Shown piece by piece: positions 28,510 to 37,000 of a stretch of DNA of 64,000 nucleotides. This DNA comes from an uncultured Ignisphaera sp. (GTDB lineage Archaea; Thermoproteota; Thermoprotei_A; Sulfolobales; Ignisphaeraceae): contig CALJEI010000011.1 in the NCBI GenBank assembly GCA_938074605.1, positions 32,609 through 96,608 on the forward strand, given 5' to 3'. Under the pieces are notes generated by a model. The model did not search any database. It had not been told where the DNA came from and was given only the letters and a program-made list of their open reading frames with translations. Each line of letters starts with the position of its first letter. Positions within the stretch are counted from its first letter, which is position 1. The position numbers and the translations under genes are program-made.

Positions 28510-28613
28510 GCCGGGGTGGCCGAGCGGTCTAAGGCGGCGGGCTGCAGTGGCATATTTCCGACTACCGTCCGTCGAGACCCGTTATTCCCCGGGTTCGAAT
28601 CCCGGCCCCGGCT
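28510..28613 (+). tRNA. tRNA-Cys (GCA) with intron
   Basis: Acceptor GCCGGGG/CCCCGGC, discriminator U (typical for Cys), followed by encoded CCA. Anticodon stem GCGGG/CCCGT encloses CTGCAG plus about 29 nt of intron and a final A, giving anticodon GCA with the intron after position 37. T-arm CCGGG-TTCGAAT-CCCGG. The D-arm GGCCGAGCGG matches archaeal Cys tRNA. Confidence 0.93.
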
Positions 28614-28780
28614 CCACAAAAACCCCTTAAAAGCATAACAGTATTCATCCCTTAATTAATTTATGTAAGATAAAATATTCATATCAATTTCGGTTAAAGC
28701 CGTCAGGCATATATATACGGTGATTAGAAGTTTCAATAAAAATTTAATAGGTAGCTCTGTATATCTCTAAATTTAAAGAA

Positions 28781-28854
28781 GGGCCCGTCGTCTAGTCTGG
28801 TAGGACGCCGCCCTGACGAGGCGGAGGTCCGGGGTTCAAATCCCCGCGGGCCCA
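28781..28854 (+). tRNA. tRNA-Val (GAC)
   Basis: Acceptor GGGCCCG/CGGGCCC, anticodon stem CCGCC/GGCGG with loop CTGACGA (anticodon GAC), T-arm CGGGG-TTCAAAT-CCCCG. No intron. It is almost identical to the Val (CAC) gene at 31343; the differences are in the anticodon loop. Confidence 0.97.
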
Positions 28855-28966
28855 CTAAATATCGGTCTAGCTATTTTAACAATTAATCCTATGATCTATA
28901 TATAGTGGAATACTATACACTCAAGAGTATTTATATACCTAAGATATAAATCATTATTCTATAAGA

Positions 28967-29040
28967 GCCGCGGTAGCTCAGCCTGGTGGAGCGCCGCCCT
29001 GGTAAGGCGGAGGTCCCGGGTTCGAATCCCGGCCGCGGCT
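28967..29040 (+). tRNA. tRNA-Thr (GGT)
   Basis: Acceptor GCCGCGG/CCGCGGC, discriminator U. Anticodon stem CCGCC/GGCGG with loop CTGGTAA (anticodon GGT). T-arm CCGGG-TTCGAAT-CCCGG. A TATA-like TTTATATACC about 35 bp upstream is its probable promoter. Confidence 0.97.
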
Positions 29041-29358
29041 CTAATAAAACCTTTGGATAGCTGCAAAGCTGATGTACATTGTAGTTCTAACACCTCTGTT
29101 TATATATTATTTGTTACTGTTTGATGGACTAATTTATGTTTTCTAGGCGACAATCTATACAATCTTTGTCTATAGACAGTATATCTATTATCTAATGAGA
29201 GGGTTTAGGAGTTTGCTAGAGGTTCTAAAATAGGATAGCTATAACTCTTGAATTGTATTATGTTGTTTTAGATATGCGGTTAGTAGAGTTTATGGGGGCT
29301 ATACTCTTTAGAGTGGGTAGGAGGTTGGGTGAGGGCTGTATGATTGAGTGGAATTCGA
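29041..29358. other. Spacer between tRNA-Thr and the TFB-like gene
   Basis: 318 bp with no gene I can support. Two tiny frames (24 and 33 codons) lack good start signals. The 3' end of the opposing TFB-like gene abuts it. Confidence 0.5.
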
Positions 29359-30027
29359 TTAGGGTACTTTGTTAGTGATTGACATAGGTTTTAGTATTAC
29401 TGATTTTAATTCAATTATCTTTTTGTCTATAAATTTCATTCTAGTTTTGATTAGTGTTAAAAGTCTTCTTATATGCATCTTACTTAGTGAAGCTTCCTTA
29501 GCTATTCTATCTATATCTATATCACTGTCTAAAACCATGTGTTTTAGTATTATGGCTAGAGCTGTTTTTCCTCTTAGGGTTCTTGAAGATAGTACTGGGT
29601 CTGTATCTATAATCTTTTCAATTATTATTTTTACTATTTGATCTGCATCCACTATTCTCTTTATAGAGTCTTCAGCAACATGTCTATAGACCCTTGATTT
29701 TTTACCCTGTAGCCTCTTCTGTACAGCATCCCAATCAACATATACATCTCTTCTACGCTTTTTAGCAAAACTCTCATATATTTTTACATCCTTACTAACC
29801 TTAGCTAGTTGTCTTAGTCTATTTTTAGCAAGCTTTCTTTTAAATCCTTCACGAACTGTTGGAAGACCCTTAAACCCAAATATTTCATCATCTTTATTAA
29901 TAGGTATAAAGTGTTCTACAAATATATAGTCATTTACTGTACCACAGTTACCACAAACTATACACCCATGCACATAATCATATAGTAGATCTTGGGAGCC
30001 ACAGTAGAGGCATTCCATATCCATCAC
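29359..30027 (-). CDS. Short TFIIB-like (TFB) transcription factor
   Basis: 222 residues. The N-terminal zinc ribbon is CLYCG...CIVCGNCG (about residues 5-28), followed by a basic linker with charged helices (about 60-110) in place of a normal B-reader. Then there is one partial cyclin-like helical repeat with a helix-turn-helix ending (SLSKMHIRRLLTLI). A full TFB has about 300 residues and two cyclin folds, so this is a reduced paralogue, perhaps a TFB3-like auxiliary factor. A minus-strand TATATAAA lies about 30 bp before ATG 30024, suggesting a leaderless message. GTG 30027 is an alternative start. Confidence 0.72.
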   Translation of the reverse strand: MMDMECLYCGSQDLLYDYVHGCIVCGNCGTVNDYIFVEHFIPINKDDEIFGFKGLPTVREGFKRKLAKNRLRQLAKVSKDVKIYESFAKKRRRDVYVDWDAVQKRLQGKKSRVYRHVAEDSIKRIVDADQIVKIIIEKIIDTDPVLSSRTLRGKTALAIILKHMVLDSDIDIDRIAKEASLSKMHIRRLLTLIKTRMKFIDKKIIELKSVILKPMSITNKVP

Positions 30028-30124
30028 AAAAGCTTTACTAGTTCCCCCAATTTATATAGATGTATGTAAAGCTATGTAGCTAGACTCTGTGGGAGTAGCC
30101 CGAAACTATACACAGGTGTAGAGA

Positions 30125-30186
30125 ATTCTATCAGCACTCATATACATCATCATAACTAGCAGTGGGAGATCTTTCATCATCTAAAT
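30125..30186 (-). ncRNA. C/D-box small RNA candidate
   Basis: On the minus strand the boxes fall in perfect order and spacing: C ATGATGA (30180-30174), 11-nt guide, D' CTGC (30162-30159), 5-nt gap, C' ATGATGA (30153-30147), 12-nt guide TGTATATGAGTG, D CTGA (30134-30131). This is the archaeal C/D sRNA design, which guides 2'-O-methylation. A TATA-like AAATTTTTAAG sits about 28 bp upstream and could also serve PCNA on the other strand. The targets were not searched. Confidence 0.7.
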
Positions 30187-30206
30187 AAAACTATTGGCTA
30201 TAACTA

Positions 30207-30219
30207 CTTAAAAATTTTG
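30207..30219. promoter_or_regulatory. Shared AT-rich TATA element between C/D RNA and PCNA
   Basis: ACTTAAAAATTTT reads as a TATA box in both directions. It lies about 26 bp before the probable PCNA transcript start on the plus strand and about 28 bp before the C/D RNA candidate on the minus strand. Confidence 0.45.
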
Positions 30220-30249
30220 AAGTCTATAGACTAGCACTGGGGATTATCA

Positions 30250-31011
30250 GTGGATAGTATAAGTATGACAATAGAGCCAAAGATCCTAATATCATACCCT
30301 AATGCAAAGGATTTTGCAGATATAATTAGTACAGTAAATGAGCTTGTAGACGAAGTTCTAGTCTATATAGATCCACATAGCTTTAAGATTAAGGCTTTAG
30401 ATCCTAGTAGAATTGCAATGCTATCTATAACACTGCCCCCCGAAGCTTTTCAAAATTATAGTGTATCTGAGGAAATTGGTGTAGGCTTAGCAGTTTCAAC
30501 CTTATCAAGAGTATTAAAGCAGTTGAAGAAAAGCGATAGAATAACAATAGCTGCTAACAATGAATATGTTGAGATATTAGTGGAAGGTATATCGATAAGA
30601 AGATACAAGTTTAAGAATCTAGAGGTTATAGCTGAGGAAATACCTGAACTTACACCACATTACGATGTAGAAGCATCAGTATTATCATCACCATTTAGAA
30701 CAACTATTAGTGAATTAACATCGATTTGTAGCACCATTGGTATTACAGCTAAAGGAGATACACTAACATTCTTTGACTACGACACTAAAAAGAGCACATA
30801 TAAACTAACAACAACAGCAGGTACAGTTATTAATCTAGATATTAAGAGAGAGGCAATAGCTGCATACGATAGTGAATATATTTCAAAAATTATAGAGATA
30901 TTAAAACTTAGCAATATAGTTGAACTAAAATATGGTTCAGAAGCCCCTCTATATCTTTCAATAGAGTTTTCAGGAGGAAGAATAGAATATTTCCTCGCAC
31001 CAAAGACATAA
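30250..31011 (+). CDS. pcn: Sliding clamp PCNA
   Basis: DNA polymerase processivity clamp. The 253-residue length and two repeated clamp folds fit. Recognisable blocks are VDEVLVYIDPHSFKIKALDPS near the N-terminus and YGSEAPLYLSIEFSGGRIEYFLAPKT at the end, which matches the conserved LAPK tail. Crenarchaea often use three PCNA paralogues in a heterotrimer; only one is in this window. GTG 30250 follows a GGGGAT sequence; ATG 30265 is an alternative. FEN1 at 40716 carries a PCNA-binding motif. Confidence 0.95.
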   Translation: MDSISMTIEPKILISYPNAKDFADIISTVNELVDEVLVYIDPHSFKIKALDPSRIAMLSITLPPEAFQNYSVSEEIGVGLAVSTLSRVLKQLKKSDRITIAANNEYVEILVEGISIRRYKFKNLEVIAEEIPELTPHYDVEASVLSSPFRTTISELTSICSTIGITAKGDTLTFFDYDTKKSTYKLTTTAGTVINLDIKREAIAAYDSEYISKIIEILKLSNIVELKYGSEAPLYLSIEFSGGRIEYFLAPKT

Positions 31012-31342
31012 TAAATATCTACACCTCTAAATAGAAAAATATATTGTAGGAAGACAAAAATCGTACTCTACCGTAAGCTGTTTTCTTTTAGTATTCTTAG
31101 ATTTATCTATATGTTTTAAATGGTCTATATCCCTTTCTATTTAGATAAAGATTTACAAACCTCTACATAGAATAAAGAAATGGTGTAGGAATGAATTTAA
31201 TAAGCTTGGCTAGAGGATTTGTATACACCTAGTTTTACTGGGCATGTCTATAATAGACTAAGCTATAATTAAATAAAAATAATGTGTAATTAAGTTTATA
31301 AATAGAGGTATTAAATTTTTAATATACCTAGCTGTTGGATTA
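31012..31342. other. Spacer between PCNA and tRNA-Val
   Basis: 331 bp, AT-rich, no gene seen. A promoter for the tRNA should lie in the last 50 bp, which contain AT-rich boxes. Confidence 0.5.
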
Positions 31343-31416
31343 GGGCCCGTCGTCTAGTCTGGTAGGACGCCGCCCTCACAAGGCGGAGGTCCGGGGTTCA
31401 AATCCCCGCGGGCCCA
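31343..31416 (+). tRNA. tRNA-Val (CAC)
   Basis: Acceptor GGGCCCG/CGGGCCC, loop CTCACAA (anticodon CAC), and T-arm identical to the Val (GAC) gene. The two differ only in the anticodon loop, so one probably arose by duplication of the other. Confidence 0.97.
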
Positions 31417-31429
31417 CTAATGAAAAGAT

Positions 31430-31490
31430 TGATGATGATCTACGCAGGCCTGTGAATATAGAGTATGACGAGACCTCTTTGGCTGATCTA
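31430..31490 (+). ncRNA. Weaker C/D-box small RNA candidate
   Basis: Between two tRNAs: C ATGATGA (31432-31438), 13 nt, degenerate D' GTGA (31452-31455), 9 nt, degenerate C' ATGACGA (31465-31471), 11 nt, D CTGA (31483-31486). Two boxes are exact and two have one mismatch. A competing reading is a 45-codon open frame running from the tRNA end to 31544 without a convincing start. Confidence 0.35.
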
Positions 31491-31580
31491 AAAGACTATA
31501 GCGATATTTATGGTAATTGTTTAAAATCTGTTAAAGCTTATTAACTTTATCAATAACTGTAGTTATAGCTAAGGTGTGTT

Positions 31581-31654
<74 letters not shown>

Positions 31655-31766
31655 CCAAAACAATCTAATGTTATTACCACTACTGTATTTCAGAACTACA
31701 ATTAATTCAGTAGGGTCTCTCTTTAAGTTTATACTTATATCAATACTATATGTGAAGGTTGTAAAG

Positions 31767-32294
31767 ATGTCTGTAAATATCTTAGATACATCTCAAAATA
31801 GGGGTAGGGTTGATCTACTAGTTATACAGCTTTTGAGAGATACGGGTATTATTAGGGAAATTTCTATAGGCACTATGGAGTTTAGAATGGCAGTTCAAAA
31901 ATTTGTATATCTACTTCAAGTAGTTGGAGGGCTTGATCTAGGATTTAAGTTTGAGTGGCTCTCTATGGGCCCCTATTCAAAGGGTCTACAGAACTATTAT
32001 CAGAGAATTTCAAAAGCTTTAGCAAGCAATTTAGAGAATAATGTAGTAGAATTTAGTGTGTTAGAGTGGGTTGCTCTAGAGGCTGTTAAAAAACTTCTCT
32101 TTAATGTAAAGGAGCAGATGGGCAGACTTGATGTCAAGGTTCTTGAGATTGTGGCAAGCTTAATAATGCTATGCAGAGATGTATATCCTAAGCCACAGGA
32201 TCCTGTTGAAGAACTTGTACTGCGGAAGAAATTATTGAGAGAGGATGTTCTGAAGATTTGGAGTGTTATTGACAGATTTGGCATTTGTATATAA
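31767..32294 (+). CDS. YwgA/Panacea-like protein
   Basis: 175 residues from ATG 31767, preceded by GAAGGT. An upstream start at 31668 would begin 14 bp after tRNA-Ala and add a hydrophobic tail that looks non-coding. The segment VQKFVYLLQVVGGLDLGFKFEWLSMGPYSKGLQ resembles the K(L/F)xYLL...GPYS core of YwgA and Panacea-type proteins, which often serve as antitoxins or regulators. No toxin partner is evident; the next gene is an HD phosphohydrolase 58 bp on. Confidence 0.6.
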   Translation: MSVNILDTSQNRGRVDLLVIQLLRDTGIIREISIGTMEFRMAVQKFVYLLQVVGGLDLGFKFEWLSMGPYSKGLQNYYQRISKALASNLENNVVEFSVLEWVALEAVKKLLFNVKEQMGRLDVKVLEIVASLIMLCRDVYPKPQDPVEELVLRKKLLREDVLKIWSVIDRFGICI

Positions 32295-32351
32295 AGGTAT
32301 TACCTCAGTAGGCTTTAATTCCATAGTAGAGCTATTTTTGGTGAGGCTAGT

Positions 32352-33656
32352 GTGATTAGGCTTACCTCTAGAGATGCTCCAAAGATACATGGTGTTAAGA
32401 GGATATATGATGAGGTACATGGATATATAGAGTTAAGTGGAGTTGAGCTAAAAATAGTTGATTCAGCAGTCTTTCAGAGACTGAGATTTGTAAGGCAGTT
32501 AGCAGCTGCATGGTATGTTTATCCAGGTGCTACACATACAAGATTTAGTCATAGTTTAGGTGTAATGCATATAATGGGTCTAGTCACCTCAAGGTTAATC
32601 GATCTAGGGTATATATACAGTATAGATGATGTACAGTTGCTTAGACTAGCAGCACTCCTTCATGATATTGGGCATACACCATTTAGTCACGCTATAGAGC
32701 CATTTTATAAATATAAGCTGAATATAGGGCATGAAGACCTCTCAAAGATAGTTATTCTAGAGAATAGTGATATTAGAGAAATACTGAGTAGCTATGGATA
32801 TGACCCAAAGACTATTGTGGCACTTTTAGAAGGTAGATATAAGGAGCCTCTATACAACCAGCTTCTATCAAGTGATGTTGATGTAGATAGAATGGATTAT
32901 CTGATAAGAGATGCACTCCATACAGGTGTGGCATATGGTTCAATAGATCTACAGAGAATTATTGCAACCCTAGTTGTTGATGGTGAGGGTAATTTGGCAA
33001 TACTTGATAAAGGTATTGATGCTCTTGAAAACTTCTATCTCGCTAGAATGCATATGTATAAAACAGTATACTATCATAAGACACTAGTAGGCTATGAGAT
33101 GATGCTTAGAAGAATCTATGAATACATGAATGAGTATACTGAAGATCCACTATTTCCAAAATCTAGAGATGATATTATAAGAATTGCCCGCTCTGGAGAT
33201 ATAGCTCTATGGCACGATGACTGGTTTCTTGGAATGATGATAGATATGTATAGAAGGGGTAGATGTAGGGAGTTAAAGGAGCTTATAGAGGCGTTTTTCC
33301 TTAGAAGAGGATATAAGGTAGTAGTGGATAGATCTAGGTTTGATATGAATCCCATTGATATAGATGGGGATAGAGATGTAGTAATGCTAAAGGAGATTGT
33401 AAATGGTGTAAAGAGTAGAGTTGAAGCACATCAAATAGCCCTCTTTGTAGATGATATAAAGATTCTTGACGAGGATCCATACATAGCTCCAAGGATTATA
33501 GTTGATGGAAGGGCCTCCATACCAATTACAGATGTTGAGAATAGTGTTGTAAGGGTGATCCCTAGAAGATATCATATAAAGAGGCTATATGCTATAGGTA
33601 GCAAATGGCAGGATGTAAGAGAGTATCTTACTGCAAAGGGGTTTATAGATGCTTAG
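32352..33656 (+). CDS. HD-domain phosphohydrolase (SAMHD1/dNTPase-like)
   Basis: 434 residues. HTRFSHSLGVMHIM and LAALLHDIGHTPFSHAIEPF supply the H...HD...D metal site, and SSDVDVDRMDYLIRDALHTGV is the conserved following block of the dNTP triphosphohydrolase group. Probably a dNTPase or related nucleotide hydrolase. GTG start at 32352. It overlaps the dphB start by 8 nt. Confidence 0.9.
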   Translation: MIRLTSRDAPKIHGVKRIYDEVHGYIELSGVELKIVDSAVFQRLRFVRQLAAAWYVYPGATHTRFSHSLGVMHIMGLVTSRLIDLGYIYSIDDVQLLRLAALLHDIGHTPFSHAIEPFYKYKLNIGHEDLSKIVILENSDIREILSSYGYDPKTIVALLEGRYKEPLYNQLLSSDVDVDRMDYLIRDALHTGVAYGSIDLQRIIATLVVDGEGNLAILDKGIDALENFYLARMHMYKTVYYHKTLVGYEMMLRRIYEYMNEYTEDPLFPKSRDDIIRIARSGDIALWHDDWFLGMMIDMYRRGRCRELKELIEAFFLRRGYKVVVDRSRFDMNPIDIDGDRDVVMLKEIVNGVKSRVEAHQIALFVDDIKILDEDPYIAPRIIVDGRASIPITDVENSVVRVIPRRYHIKRLYAIGSKWQDVREYLTAKGFIDA

Positions 33657-34506
33657 AGTAATAGGTTTAGGCCTTTCGATAGACCTTTTACCAATTGGTA
33701 ATCTCTTAAAGCTTTTAAAATGTGATAAAATTTTGTTTGATACATATACGAATATCTGGTTTTCAGAGGGTGTAGACCTCTTTAAAATACTTGGTGTAGC
33801 TGGTATAGAGGTTGTATATGCTAGTAGAAGGGAGCTTGAAGGGAGGGCTATTGATGCCATTGTTGAGGATGCTAAAGGTAGGGATATATGTATAGCCACC
33901 CCAGGGGATCCATTAATAGCTACAACACATTCTGCAATAGTTATTGAAGCACTAAAAAGGGGTATACCAGTAGAGGTAGCACCATCATCATCCATATTAA
34001 ACATTGGTATATCGATGTCATGTCTTCAGGTATACAGGTTTGGTAGAATAGCTACTATAGTTAAGCCAAAGAATGGAGTGGTGTATGAGTATCCCCTTCA
34101 AATTGTAAAGCTAAATAGATTACAAGATCTACATACAATGCTACTCCTAGAGATGGATATAGAGAGTGGCTACTTTATGACGCCTAAGGAGGCTATAGAG
34201 TTACTCATAAGCATACAGATGAAGTGGGGAGAGGAAGTGATAGGGATGAATGATATAGTTATAGTGCTACAGGCTATTACAAGCAGTAGAAGTAGAATTT
34301 ATGTAGAGACCGTCAATAGTATTATAGGCAATGAAAATAAATTCAAAGAACCGCCATATACAATAATAATACCTGCAAAGAGACTACATCCAATAGAAAA
34401 AGAATGTCTAGATAATATAAGTAAGATCTACTACACATCACAACAATATACGAATATTTATAAGCTACTGAGCAAATGTCTCATAACTGAAAGCATCACT
34501 CCTTAG
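33649..34506 (+). CDS. dphB: Diphthine synthase
   Basis: SAM-dependent methyltransferase of diphthamide synthesis on elongation factor 2. Family blocks are MLRVIGLGLS, the ATPGDPLIATTHSAIVIEA motif, VAPSSSILNIGISMSCLQVYRFGR and an IDI/LLLEMDIESGYFMTPKEAIELL segment. Length 285 is slightly long for DphB. Confidence 0.92.
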   Translation: MLRVIGLGLSIDLLPIGNLLKLLKCDKILFDTYTNIWFSEGVDLFKILGVAGIEVVYASRRELEGRAIDAIVEDAKGRDICIATPGDPLIATTHSAIVIEALKRGIPVEVAPSSSILNIGISMSCLQVYRFGRIATIVKPKNGVVYEYPLQIVKLNRLQDLHTMLLLEMDIESGYFMTPKEAIELLISIQMKWGEEVIGMNDIVIVLQAITSSRSRIYVETVNSIIGNENKFKEPPYTIIIPAKRLHPIEKECLDNISKIYYTSQQYTNIYKLLSKCLITESITP

Positions 34507-34974
34507 AACAAAAAAGGCAGGCCTTATAAATCTCTGTACTTCCTTTTGAATACCTTCTGTTACTATTTTGGTTTCATAAATATTTTGTGGGTTAATGTTG
34601 TAGGGAGGTATATGGTATTTCATGATTAATCTACTGTATTTTAGCTACTTTATGGGGGTGGAAAACTGCTGAATGCTTTAGATGAAGATTTTCCTAAGAA
34701 CCTTGAGATGTGGGGTATTTGGAAAGGTCTCTAATGGTGATGTAGTCCTAAGACCTATGCGGAAAATAGAGATAAAACAATGATATAAATCTATATAAGA
34801 GTTGAACTTCACATAAATTGCATCTCTATAATACAGTAGGTAGCATGGTGCTAGAAAGTGAATAGCAGATGAATGTAAAGATGTATGAAGTATTGTTTTA
34901 CTAAGGGACTATATGGCCTTTTTAATTCTAACCGAGATACTTAATAAGGTAAAACCATTGTAGTGTGAAGAACT
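34507..34974. other. Spacer holding dispersed repeat copy B
   Basis: 468 bp between dphB and argF without an intact gene. The repeat copy occupies 34561-34709. The rest is AT-rich; the argF promoter probably lies near 34940-34960. Confidence 0.6.
34561..34709 (+). repeat. Dispersed repeat, copy B
   Basis: About 96% identical over 149 bp to the reverse complement of 12445-12594. The similarity weakens after 34709: an 18-bp insertion, then CTAATGGTGATGT like copies A and C, then at about 34790-34808 CTATATAAGAGTTGAACTT, the short unit that also follows A and C. No open frame is shared by both copies. Confidence 0.85.
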
Positions 34975-35919
34975 ATGTATGTAGAGAGTTTAAAGGGGAG
35001 GGATCTACTATCAATTGCAGATTTATCATCTAAAGAACTTTACTCTATATTAGAGCTTAGTCTTAAATTTAAGAGGATGTATTATGAGGGTTATAGGATG
35101 GTGCCTATACTAGTGAATAGAGTGCTTGCACTCATATTTGAGAAACATAGTACTAGAACGCGTATAAGTCTTCAGGTTGCTATGCATCAGCTTGGCGGAA
35201 CCTCACTATATTTATCATCGCAGGAGCTTCAGCTTGCTAGAGGAGAGCCTATAAAGGATACTGCAAGGGTTTTAGAGAGGTATGTGGATGGTATTGCTGC
35301 AAGAGTGTATAAACATGAAAGTGTGGTTGAGTTGGCTAAATACTCCAGGGTTCCAATAGTTAATGCATTAAGTGATTATGAGCATCCACTACAAGCGTTA
35401 GCAGATATAATGACTATTATGGAGCTAAAAGGCGATATAAAGAATCTCAAAATAGCGTTCCTAGGTGATGGAAGTGACAATGTTTTACACAGTCTTTTAT
35501 TGGCTGTAGCTAAACTTGGTGGTACTATATATATAGCTACTCCATTAGGTTATGACCCTAACAGGGAGATTATGGCTCTAGCTAATGATGATGCGCAAAA
35601 GAGTGGTGCAACTATTGCAGTAGTAAGAGATCCCATAGAAGCAGTAAGCAATGCTGATGTTGTATATACCGATGTTTGGGTTAGTATGGGTCAGGAAAAA
35701 GAGAGGGAGAAGAGAATTAGAGATCTAGGGGGTTATCAAGTAAATAAGGAGCTGGTTTCCTATGCTAAAAAAGACTACATATTTATGCATTGCCTACCTG
35801 CACATAGAGGTGAGGAAGTAACAGACGAAGTAATAGAGTCTAGCAATTCTGTTGTGTGGATCCAAGCAGAGAATAGGCTACATACATCTAAGGCAGTTCT
35901 AGCTTCAATAATAAAATAA
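34975..35919 (+). CDS. argF: Ornithine carbamoyltransferase
   Basis: Makes citrulline from ornithine and carbamoyl phosphate in arginine synthesis. Carbamoyl-phosphate motif EKHSTRTRIS, HPLQALADIMT, the GDGSDNVLHSLL block, DVWVSMGQEKE, and the ornithine-specific HCLPAHRGEEVTDEV are all present. 314 residues, normal. Confidence 0.95.
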   Translation: MYVESLKGRDLLSIADLSSKELYSILELSLKFKRMYYEGYRMVPILVNRVLALIFEKHSTRTRISLQVAMHQLGGTSLYLSSQELQLARGEPIKDTARVLERYVDGIAARVYKHESVVELAKYSRVPIVNALSDYEHPLQALADIMTIMELKGDIKNLKIAFLGDGSDNVLHSLLLAVAKLGGTIYIATPLGYDPNREIMALANDDAQKSGATIAVVRDPIEAVSNADVVYTDVWVSMGQEKEREKRIRDLGGYQVNKELVSYAKKDYIFMHCLPAHRGEEVTDEVIESSNSVVWIQAENRLHTSKAVLASIIK

Positions 35920-35938
35920 TAGGGGTAGATTTACCGTA

Positions 35939-36250
35939 CTATGATAATTTCTTTAGAATATACTCTACTTTACTATCAATACATGTATTTATGCAGGAAA
36001 GGCGACACTCTTCTGCACTCCTTCCATCATCCTCTATACAGTATGGGTTACACTCTCTTTCACAGAGTATTGCATTGGGCTCTATTATAATATACTCTCC
36101 AACTCTATGTATTTGAAATAGACTTACTACCCCCATACTCCTTAAATACTCTAGAATTATAGTTTCACTACCATTTTTAACTACTATAAATCTGAAGTTT
36201 TTTAGTGCCTTTATTACTGAGTTTTTATCTATGTTTTGCATATTCATCAA
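35939..36250 (-). CDS. Small protein with twin CX3CX3C motifs
   Basis: 103 residues, not recognised. The first 60 residues form a compact alpha/beta region. The end holds six cysteines in two matching sets, Cys63-67-71 and Cys82-86-90, each CX3CX3C, separated by an acidic loop (IEDDGRSAEE). Such spacing puts the cysteines on one helix face and suits a disulfide-locked helical hairpin or a metal site. Start options are TTG 36250, ATG 36247 and ATG 36241. The upstream gene overlaps it by 26 bp, so the three genes here form one transcript. Confidence 0.65.
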   Translation of the reverse strand: MMNMQNIDKNSVIKALKNFRFIVVKNGSETIILEYLRSMGVVSLFQIHRVGEYIIIEPNAILCERECNPYCIEDDGRSAEECRLSCINTCIDSKVEYILKKLS

Positions 36251-36626
36251 CTCTATAAATATTGTTCAATGCTATTGTGGCAAAATTCTTATACTTGATA
36301 TCCCCTGAAACCACCCTCATTTTATTATTAATGCATTTTAGTTTTAAAAGCTCGCGGCCATCTTCATTAAAAATAGTTATATAACCCTTGTTCTTCCCTC
36401 TAGGGCCATATGTTATATAGGCGTAGGCTAGTATACAGCCTTTAGGTATATTATATTCACCACAGTAGGCAAACCCTTTAACATATGTACCTCTACATAG
36501 CTTAAGCTCCTTAGGGTCAGGGGTTGTGATGCCATCCCTTAAATTAATTATTAATGCTAGCGACATTCTATGGTGCTTACCTGTTCTGCTATATGTATGC
36601 TCAATTCTTATACTGATTTTAGCCAA
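36225..36626 (-). CDS. Unknown 133-residue protein
   Basis: Not recognised. Strand-rich sequence with several glycines (YITYGPRGKNKGYITIFNEDGREL) and no motif I can name. TTG start at 36626, overlapping the preceding small gene by 8 bp and the following Cys-motif gene by 26 bp. The three probably act together. Confidence 0.6.
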   Translation of the reverse strand: MAKISIRIEHTYSRTGKHHRMSLALIINLRDGITTPDPKELKLCRGTYVKGFAYCGEYNIPKGCILAYAYITYGPRGKNKGYITIFNEDGRELLKLKCINNKMRVVSGDIKYKNFATIALNNIYRVDEYAKHR

Positions 36627-36819
36627 TCTTTAGCACCCTTCCAATAACTTTAATATTGTTCTGAGATTCAATAGATATGCACATTAAATTCTTTGGAAAT
36701 GAGAAGGTGCTATAGTCTATTTTTATAGACCCCCTAATTTCAATAAGATCTATATCTCTATACTCATATTTAGCAACACTCTTCCCTTCACTATCAAATA
36801 CCTCTATCTTAACCATAGG
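36619..36819 (-). CDS. Unknown small beta-rich protein
   Basis: 66 residues from ATG 36819 (MVKIEVFDSEGKSVAKYEY). A TATA-like ATTTATAA at 36850-36843 lies about 27 bp upstream, so the transcript is probably leaderless from this ATG. A GTG at 36855 would fall inside the TATA box and is unlikely. First gene of a three-gene overlapping cluster of unknown function. Confidence 0.55.
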   Translation of the reverse strand, partial: PMVKIEVFDSEGKSVAKYEYRDIDLIEIRGSIKIDYSTFSFPKNLMCISIESQNNIKVIGRVLKIG

Positions 36820-37000
36820 GTTTTTGTGATTAAGGCAGAGGCTTATAAATGGCACTTACTCTACACCATCTACATAAATAGTGTCTAGAAGCATTAGTTA
36901 AAAATTTACTCCAAAAGCTGAAAGCTAAATAGCATTCTATCCTATATCTGCTACAAGAATATAAATCTGTGCAATACTATTTTTAACAGGGTTGTAGACT

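Noticed and set aside
29075..29370. Tiny frames of 24 and 33 codons after tRNA-Thr
   Set aside because: No ribosome-binding or TATA signal at the right distance and no recognisable sequence.
31343..31416. Integration (att) site at tRNA-Val
   Set aside because: The two Val tRNA genes are complete and differ in anticodon, so this is gene duplication; no integrase or partial tRNA copy was seen.
31668..31766. N-terminal extension of the YwgA-like protein
   Set aside because: It would start 14 bp after tRNA-Ala and span an apparent TATA region; the internal ATG with GAAGGT is a better start.
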